A stretch of 64,000 nucleotides of DNA from Hymenobacter cyanobacteriorum (GTDB taxonomy: Bacteria > Bacteroidota > Bacteroidia > Cytophagales > Hymenobacteraceae), in assembly GCF_022631375.1 (NCBI RefSeq), contig NZ_JALBGC010000003.1, positions 806,001 to 870,000 on the forward strand. The letters run 5' to 3'. Positions within the stretch are counted from its first letter, which is position 1. Each line of letters opens with the position of its first letter. The notes below the pieces were generated by a model that had not been told where the DNA came from, did no database searches, and was given only the letters and a program-made list of their open reading frames with translations. Both the position numbers and the translations under genes were made by a program. This document shows positions 59,224-64,000 of the stretch, one piece after another.

Positions 59224-60453
59224 CTACACCAGCTGCCGCAGCGCCATCTCGAACGAGCGTTGCGCAATGCCCGTGGGCTGCGCATTCTCGGCGTGCGTAC
59301 GTTCCAGCGCCGCCCCGATGATGCGCGAGGTATCGGCGAAAATGGCCTGGTCGGTGATTTCGGCGCCGGTTTCCATCAGGTAGGCGAATACGCGGGCCAT
59401 GCCGCAATTGGCGATGAAGTCGGGAATGACAGCCGCGCGCTCGTCGGCAAACACGCCGGTGGGGCCAAAGAAAATCTCGGGGTCAGCAAACGGTACGTTG
59501 GCTCCGCAGCTAATCACCTTGAGGCCGCCGGCCAGCAGCTGCTCTACCTGCCCGCGCGTGACGAGCCGCGAAGCCGCCGCCGGAATGAAAATATCAGCCC
59601 CAATGGACCACACTTTTTCGTTCACTTCCTCAAACGACAGCAGGTTATCGGCCGCCAGCGCGTTGCCCTGCCGCGCCAGCAGCAGCGCCCGAATTTCCTC
59701 CAGGCCCAGCCCGTCGGTGCTCAGCAAGCCACCGGCCCGGTCGATGATGCCCACGATGCGCACGCCTTGCCCAGCCAGGTAATAGGCCGCCGCCGCCCCC
59801 ACGTTGCCCCAGCCCTGAATAATGGCCCGCTGCCCGGCCAGCGACGTGTTGGGCCAGAGGCGGTAGTAGTGGCGCACAGCCTCGGCCACGCCGTAGCCAG
59901 TGATGAGGTCGGCCACGGTGTACTTGCGGGCTAGATTGGGCGAGAAAGTGGCATCTTCTACCACTTTGATAACGCCCTGGCGCAGCTGGCCCAGCTTCTG
60001 AATCTTCTGGGGTTCGGTGGCGCGGTAATGGCCGTTCACGACGCCTTCCTGCGGGTGCCAGAGGCCGTACTCTTCGGTAATGGCGATGACTTCGTGAATC
60101 TCGTCCACGTTCAGGTCGCCGCCGGTGCCGTAGTAGTTTTTCAGCAACGGAAACACGGCGCGGTACCAGCGCTCCAGCACACCGCGCTTGCGCGGGTCCT
60201 GCGGGTCGAAGTTGATGCCCGACTTGGCCCCGCCAATGGCCGGCCCCGACACCGTAAACTTCACTTCCATGGTTTTGGCCAGGCTTTCTACCTCGCGCTT
60301 GTCCAGCCCTTTGCGCATGCGGGTGCCGCCGCCGGCCGCCCCGCCCCGTAGCGAGTTGATGACGACCCAGCCCTCGGCTTCGGTTTCGGCGTCTTTCCAT
60401 TCGAAGACGATTTCGGGGCGCTTGTTCTCAAATTTGGCGAGCAGGTCGAGCAT
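59224..60453 (-). CDS. Glu/Leu/Phe/Val-type amino acid dehydrogenase
   Basis: This 409-residue NAD(P)-dependent enzyme reversibly converts an amino acid to its 2-oxo acid and ammonia. The catalytic Lys is in GGAKSGINFDPQD near residues 75-87. The nucleotide-binding motif is IQGWGNVGAAAAYYL near 213-227. It resembles Bacteroidota members annotated as leucine or glutamate dehydrogenases; the substrate cannot be read with certainty. The ATG at 60453 gives a normal N-terminus. A -7 box (CAAAGGTA on plus, 60500-60507) precedes it. Confidence 0.88.
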   Translation of the reverse strand: MLDLLAKFENKRPEIVFEWKDAETEAEGWVVINSLRGGAAGGGTRMRKGLDKREVESLAKTMEVKFTVSGPAIGGAKSGINFDPQDPRKRGVLERWYRAVFPLLKNYYGTGGDLNVDEIHEVIAITEEYGLWHPQEGVVNGHYRATEPQKIQKLGQLRQGVIKVVEDATFSPNLARKYTVADLITGYGVAEAVRHYYRLWPNTSLAGQRAIIQGWGNVGAAAAYYLAGQGVRIVGIIDRAGGLLSTDGLGLEEIRALLLARQGNALAADNLLSFEEVNEKVWSIGADIFIPAAASRLVTRGQVEQLLAGGLKVISCGANVPFADPEIFFGPTGVFADERAAVIPDFIANCGMARVFAYLMETGAEITDQAIFADTSRIIGAALERTHAENAQPTGIAQRSFEMALRQLV

Positions 60454-60499
60454 CAGGAGGTATTAATTGGGTGGGAAAAGCGGCCGGCCGGCCGGTCGG

Positions 60500-60507
60500 C
60501 AAAGGTA
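60500..60507 (-). promoter_or_regulatory. -7 box of the amino-acid dehydrogenase gene
   Basis: On the minus strand this reads TACCTTTG, an exact consensus match, 46 bases before the ATG at 60453. No -33 TTG is clear. The following 60508-60734 region, upstream of the winged-helix gene, is AT-rich and holds nothing else I can name. Confidence 0.45.
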
Positions 60508-60734
60508 GCCATGTCCCCTCATGTAGCCGTAAAACCAGAAAATGCCGACCGCCGGCTTCACTAATACCTGAAAAGACGTAAATATTTAAGTATCTTATAA
60601 ATGATAAACCCACTTACCCATATTTTGCGTATTCGTTCGGAACTACGGCCAAGTGCCAAACGTCTTGCAGCAGTAGCGCCAAAGTATTGCACTTATCTAC
60701 ACTTCCATTTTACTTTTCACTCTTTATCGACTTC

Positions 60735-61055
60735 ATGAAACCATTGCATTCGCGTGTAGAAGCGCAACAGTTGGACCGTGCTGCGGCTATGCTCAAGGTT
60801 CTCTCGCATCCCAAAAGGCTGGCCATTGTTGATTTGCTAGGGAAGACCAAGGGCAAGGACAGCCAGATGTCGGTGACCGATATTTACCAAGCCCTGGATT
60901 TGCCGCAGGCCATCGCTTCGCAGCACCTCATTACCCTCAAAGACCGGGGCGTGCTGAAATCCAGCAAAATCGGTACGAAGATTTACTACTCGCTGGCTGT
61001 GCCGCAGCTGATGAAGGTTATTGACACCCTCGAAGACTATTCGGGCCGCATCTAA
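60735..61055 (+). CDS. winged-helix (ArsR-like) transcriptional regulator
   Basis: This 106-residue protein is a small winged-helix regulator of the ArsR type. The helix-turn-helix core is MSVTDIYQALDLPQAIASQHLITLKDRGVLKSSKIGTKIYYSLA (about residues 46-89). The preceding AAMLKVLSHPKRLAIVDLL is the usual helix before it. No metal-binding Cys cluster is visible, so it is probably not a metal sensor of the ArsR/SmtB class. It is divergent from the amino-acid dehydrogenase and may regulate it; this is only inferred from position. The ATG at 60735 was chosen over 60687. Confidence 0.85.
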   Translation: MKPLHSRVEAQQLDRAAAMLKVLSHPKRLAIVDLLGKTKGKDSQMSVTDIYQALDLPQAIASQHLITLKDRGVLKSSKIGTKIYYSLAVPQLMKVIDTLEDYSGRI

Positions 61056-61089
61056 TTACCCGCCGCTCTCCTTTCCGTTCTGCCAGATG

Positions 61090-61121
61090 AAGGCTGCCCC
61101 GCAAGAGGCGGCCTTTCTTTT
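61090..61121 (+). terminator. terminator of the winged-helix regulator gene
   Basis: AAGGCTGCC (61090-61098) pairs with GGCGGCCTT (61107-61115) with one G-T pair, followed by TCTTTTT. It lies 34 bases after the stop. Confidence 0.7.
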
Positions 61122-61130
61122 TGCCCGCTG

Positions 61131-61730
61131 CTACAAGCCCGCCAAAAATTGCTGGTGCAGCGCCAGCACCTGCGGCAGCAGCGGCTGCACGTCGTCGTTC
61201 ACCAGCACGTAGTTGGCGCGCTGCATCTTCTCTTCCTCGCTCAGCTGCTTGGCCATGATGGCGGCCACGTCGGTGGCCGAACGTTGCGGGTCGCGCCGCA
61301 GCACGCGGGCCGTGCGCACCACCAGCGGTGCAAACACCGTGATGATGCGGTCGAGCTGTTTGTAGGAGCCGGCCTCGAAGAGCAGCGCTGCTTCCTTCAG
61401 TACGTAGGCGTGGCCGGCTTGCTGCTGCGTGGTGGCCCAACGCTCGAAATCGGTGCCCACGTGCGGGTGCACTAGCCCGTTAAGCTGAGCCAGACGGACC
61501 GGGTTATTGAATACCAAACCGGCCAGCACCGGCCGGTTCAGCCGGCCAGCAACATCGTAGGTATTAACGCCAAACGCGGCCTGCAGCTCGCCGCGCAGGG
61601 CTTCATCGTTTTCCATTACCCACCGGGCGCGGGTGTCGGCGTCGTACACCGGCACGCCAAGGACATGAAACAAGCGGCTGGCAATGCTTTTGCCCGAGCC
61701 GATACCGCCGGTAATGCCGATGCGTAGCAT
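61131..61730 (-). CDS. coaE: dephospho-CoA kinase
   Basis: This 199-residue enzyme phosphorylates dephospho-CoA in the last step of coenzyme A synthesis. The P-loop GITGGIGSGKS lies at residues 5-15. The conserved DADTRARWVM near 35-44 and HPHVGTDFERWA near 87-98 are family features. It is the last gene of a minus-strand cluster with ybbR, yajC and DUF1573, an order typical of Bacteroidota. Confidence 0.93.
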   Translation of the reverse strand: MLRIGITGGIGSGKSIASRLFHVLGVPVYDADTRARWVMENDEALRGELQAAFGVNTYDVAGRLNRPVLAGLVFNNPVRLAQLNGLVHPHVGTDFERWATTQQQAGHAYVLKEAALLFEAGSYKQLDRIITVFAPLVVRTARVLRRDPQRSATDVAAIMAKQLSEEEKMQRANYVLVNDDVQPLLPQVLALHQQFLAGL

Positions 61731-61754
61731 GCTGCAAATGGTTTGAAGTGAAAA

Positions 61755-62432
61755 TCAGCGGCGCGCCAGATGCACTCGCACGGTGGTAGCCGCAACGCGC
61801 ATCCGGGCCGGGGGCACCAAAGCAGCTTCCGCGTTGCCGTCTTTATCGGGGGCAGGCACCGCCACCGGGTAGGGGCTGGGCAGTGCCTGCACCAAGCTGG
61901 ATGGCCCCCGAAACGTGACCACCGCTGGCTTAAACGTGGCTTTGTAGCGGCGAGCCGAATCGGAGGGCAGCGCCAGTGGCAGGCGGCGCGAGGCGTAGCG
62001 GTCGAAGGTCAGGCGCAGCGTGTCGCCCGACCATTCGTTCACCTGCACGCCTTCGAGGGCATTTTGCAGGCCGCGTCGCCACGCCTCGTCGGGCAGGTAG
62101 CGGGTGCCGGGGTAGGGCACGGGGCGCAGGTCGGCCGGGTGGGTGCCCCAGCCCATGTTGGCCCGCAGCAGCCGCCAGCCCTGCCCCGTAACCGTCACGG
62201 CAACCTTGGCCGGCAGCGGCCGCAGCGGCACGTAGCGGGCCGAGTCGTAGTGCCAGGCCAGCGGGAAGTCGAGGCGGGTGGTGTAGGTTTTGTTCAGGGC
62301 ATTCATCTGCCAGAACAGGCCTGCCGCCAGCAGGCAGGCCGTGATGGCCCGGTAAAAGCTGGGCTCCTGGCCCGCGAAGGGGCGCACGAACCAGCGCAGC
62401 AGCCGGCCCGCCCGGGTCAGCGGCCCTTCCAT
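61755..62432 (-). CDS. YbbR-like domain membrane protein
   Basis: This 225-residue protein has one membrane segment at about 27-45 (RAITACLLAAGLFWQMN). Extracytoplasmic YbbR-like beta-domains follow (FPLAWHYDSARYVPLRPLPAKVAVTVTGQGWRLL near 56-89, ending VVTFRGPSSLVQALPSP near 170-186). In Firmicutes the related CdaR controls the c-di-AMP cyclase CdaA; no such cyclase is adjacent here. It lies three bases after yajC and 24 bases before coaE, so it is in the same operon. Confidence 0.85.
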   Translation of the reverse strand: MEGPLTRAGRLLRWFVRPFAGQEPSFYRAITACLLAAGLFWQMNALNKTYTTRLDFPLAWHYDSARYVPLRPLPAKVAVTVTGQGWRLLRANMGWGTHPADLRPVPYPGTRYLPDEAWRRGLQNALEGVQVNEWSGDTLRLTFDRYASRRLPLALPSDSARRYKATFKPAVVTFRGPSSLVQALPSPYPVAVPAPDKDGNAEAALVPPARMRVAATTVRVHLARR

Positions 62433-62435
62433 GGC

Positions 62436-62771
62436 TTACGAGGCGATGGCATCACCGCTGGTGGTGCCGGCCACCGCCTTGGTGCCCACCTCACGGGCAA
62501 TGGCCGAGCGGTCGAAGCGCAGCTTGGTGCCGCGGTCCACCTCTACCACCACGGTATCGTCCGTCAGGTCAACTACGAGGCCGTGCAGGCCACCGATGGT
62601 GACGATGCGCGAGCCTTTGGCCAGGGACTGGCGGAAGGCCTTCGCATCGGCCGTGCGCTTCTGCTGCGGCCGAATCATAAAGAAATACACCACCAAGCCA
62701 ATGGCAATCGGAAAAAGCAACTGGGTGTAGCCACCGGCATCGGCAGCTTGCAGCAAAAGGGTCAGAAACAT
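62436..62771 (-). CDS. yajC: preprotein translocase subunit YajC
   Basis: This 111-residue protein has one N-terminal membrane segment (about 15-36, TQLLFPIAIGLVVYFFMIRPQ). The conserved cytoplasmic domain follows (KGSRIVTIGGLHGLVVDLTDDTVVVEVDRGTKLRFDRSAIA). YajC is an accessory subunit of SecDF in Sec export. A TACTTTCG box lies four bases before the ATG (62776-62783), but co-transcription with DUF1573 is as likely. Confidence 0.93.
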   Translation of the reverse strand: MFLTLLLQAADAGGYTQLLFPIAIGLVVYFFMIRPQQKRTADAKAFRQSLAKGSRIVTIGGLHGLVVDLTDDTVVVEVDRGTKLRFDRSAIAREVGTKAVAGTTSGDAIAS

Positions 62772-62789
62772 GATGCGAAAGTAAAAGGC

Positions 62790-63305
62790 TTACAGGGGTT
62801 TGTTGGCAGCACCGGCCGCATCCAGCACGTTGCCCTTGATAGCAATGGTCGTGATGTTGGGCTGGGTGTTGGCCCGCACCGCCACCTGCTTGTTGATGAT
62901 GCCGTGCTTGCCGCGGCTGTCGAACTGCACTTCCATGGTGCCCTGTGCGCCGGGTGCCACGGGCTCTTTGGTCCAGCTGGGCGTGGTGCAGCCGCAGGAG
63001 GCTGTGGCGTCTTCAATCAGCAGCGGCGACTTGCCGGTATTGGTAAAGGTGAAGGTATGGCGCACCTTGGTATCAGCCTTGATGTCGCCAAAATCGAATT
63101 CCGACTCGGTGAATTTCATCACTGGCGCGTTGGGGTTGGGCGCTTCGTTCTCGCTCACCACGTTGGGGTTGTCCACGGTGGGGTTAGCGGTGTCGTTGGT
63201 TACGGTGGCCCCGGCGTTCACACCTTCAACGCCGGCTTCGGCGGCTTTGTCGCGGTTGCAGGCTGCCAGAGAAAGCGCGGCGGCCAGAATCAGGTATTGT
63301 TTCAT
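62790..63305 (-). CDS. DUF1573 lipoprotein
   Basis: This 171-residue lipoprotein has the signal and lipobox AALSLAAC (Cys16). A linker rich in Asn, Pro and Thr covers about 20-65. The DUF1573 Ig-like domain follows at about 66-165: FTESEFDFGDIKADTKVRHTFTFTNTG, then CGCTTPSWTKEPVAPGAQG. The family is common in Bacteroidota upstream of yajC and its function is unknown. It starts the DUF1573-yajC-ybbR-coaE operon. Confidence 0.9.
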   Translation of the reverse strand: MKQYLILAAALSLAACNRDKAAEAGVEGVNAGATVTNDTANPTVDNPNVVSENEAPNPNAPVMKFTESEFDFGDIKADTKVRHTFTFTNTGKSPLLIEDATASCGCTTPSWTKEPVAPGAQGTMEVQFDSRGKHGIINKQVAVRANTQPNITTIAIKGNVLDAAGAANKPL

Positions 63306-63330
63306 AATGAGTTGATGGTCGTTTTTTCGT

Positions 63331-63417
63331 CTGTCATCCTGAGCTTGCGAAGGACCTTATCACGTCAGGACACTTGTTCATTCGTGATAAGGTCCTTCGC
63401 TGCGCTCAGGATGACAG
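63331..63417. repeat. GTCATCCTGAGC-type hairpin
   Basis: CTGTCATCCTGAGCTTGCGA (63331-63350) and TCGCTGCGCTCAGGATGACAG (63397-63417) close a stem of about 34 bp that continues through AAGGACCTTATCACG. It has a different sequence from the 92-base family but starts and ends with a similar TCATnCTGAGC word. It lies between the dehydrogenase gene at 63439 and DUF1573. Confidence 0.85.
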
Positions 63418-63438
63418 CCGGTGTACGGCCAGATAAAA

Positions 63439-64000
63439 TTACAGCTTGGCGATAATGCTCTGGGCGAACTGGCTGGTGCTGGCTTTGCCGCCGAGGTCGC
63501 CGGTGCATTCTTCCTGGTTCATCAGAGTCGCTTCCAGGGCTTTGTCAATTTGCTCGGCCTTGGCGTGCTCGCCGATGTGGTGCAGCATCATAATGGCCGA
63601 GCGGAGCAGGGCGGTGGGGTTGGCTTTGCCCTGACCGGCAATGTCAGGGGCCGAGCCGTGCACGGCTTCGAAGATGGCCATGTTGTCGCCGATGTTGGCA
63701 CCGGCCACCACGCCCAGGCCGCCCACGAGGCCGGCGCAGAGGTCGGATAGCAGGTCGCCAAACAGGTTGGTGGTCACAATCACGTCGAACTGCTCGGGCT
63801 TGTTCACGAGCTGCATGCACATGTTGTCGATGATTTTATCCTCGAACACAATCTCCGGAAACTCCAAGCTGGCTTCTTTGCAGGCGTTGAGCATCAGCGT
63901 GCCGGCCATCTTGATGATGTTGGCTTTGTGGGCCAGCGTCACCTTTTTGCGGCCGTGCTTGGCGGCGTAGGCGAAGGCCGCGCGGCAGATTTTGCGCGAG
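63439..64000 (-). CDS. isocitrate/isopropylmalate dehydrogenase family protein, 5' end outside the window
   Basis: The C-terminal part of the enzyme is present: about 187 residues to the window edge. [17 protein letters not shown] precedes the catalytic-metal region [27 protein letters not shown] (near residues 70-96 of the visible part), followed by [25 protein letters not shown]. These match NAD(P)-dependent isocitrate or 3-isopropylmalate dehydrogenases, which oxidise and decarboxylate a 2-hydroxy acid. The frame runs open past 63942 to the edge. Whether it is icd or leuB cannot be decided without the N-terminus. Confidence 0.88.
   Translation of the reverse strand, partial: SRKICRAAFAYAAKHGRKKVTLAHKANIIKMAGTLMLNACKEASLEFPEIVFEDKIIDNMCMQLVNKPEQFDVIVTTNLFGDLLSDLCAGLVGGLGVVAGANIGDNMAIFEAVHGSAPDIAGQGKANPTALLRSAIMMLHHIGEHAKAEQIDKALEATLMNQEECTGDLGGKASTSQFAQSIIAKL

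Noticed and set aside
61770..63455. A 561-codon plus-strand frame opposite ybbR, yajC and DUF1573
   Set aside because: It crosses three well-supported genes on the other strand and has a shadow-type amino-acid composition.

Overview
The window is chromosomal DNA of a high-GC member of the Bacteroidota, most likely Hymenobacter or a close relative in the Cytophagales. This is an inference from several things: a GC-rich coding background; families typical of the phylum (DUF4270, DUF6526, DUF4286, YpdA, LptB, a T9SS sorting domain, a SusC-style TonB receptor with a carboxypeptidase-like N-terminus); promoter boxes of the bacteroidetal form TAnnTTTG; and the gene orders DUF1573-yajC-ybbR-coaE and GT5-like/DUF4270/glmS divergent from panC. 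I see no rRNA, tRNA, CRISPR array, insertion sequence, prophage or plasmid backbone.

Layout. 0.3-6.8 kb: NlpC/P60 peptidase, a secreted DUF1800/DUF1501 pair, a small membrane protein and a protein with three TonB-C domains. 6.9-18.1 kb: mostly minus-strand envelope and housekeeping genes (penicillin acylase, RlpA, DUF72, GDSL esterase, DUF4286, DUF6526, MFS, CDF metal exporter, ClpP-like protease, sigma factor with a small partner). 18.2-30.5 kb: flavin amine oxidase, TonB receptor with a His-rich partner, HtpG, a methyltransferase, YpdA-type reductase, a GDSL lipoprotein and a FadL-type porin. 30.7-39.7 kb: LptB, GH3-type ligase, AIM24-like protein, MORN-type lipoprotein, orphan TPR histidine kinase and an FG-GAP T9SS cargo protein. 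39.9-52.2 kb: GltX, RidA, a mosaic 3-hydroxyacyl-CoA dehydrogenase, a low-GC DUF6056 membrane protein, GlmS/DUF4270/GT5-like, PanC, a flippase-like protein, RfaE2 and a YugP-type metallopeptidase. 52.3-64.0 kb: EttA, DUF349, DUF2795, a lone ABC ATPase, lycopene cyclase, LOG, a Glu/Leu/Phe/Val dehydrogenase, a winged-helix regulator, CoaE, YbbR, YajC, DUF1573 and the 3' end of an isocitrate/isopropylmalate dehydrogenase.

The gene content is largely ordinary. The most unusual structure is between the genes. Many intergenic spaces hold long imperfect inverted repeats built from different short words. One 92-base family occurs four times. Many of these hairpins begin exactly at the stop codon of a flanking gene, often on both sides of a convergent pair. 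One runs into the start of an ABC ATPase gene and supplies its first codons, and another covers the start of the DUF6056 gene. A second unusual feature is a 3-hydroxyacyl-CoA dehydrogenase gene whose middle third is AT-rich while both flanks match the genome, next to the AT-rich DUF6056 gene; this suggests local recombination. I did not find a convincing new defence or mobile system here.
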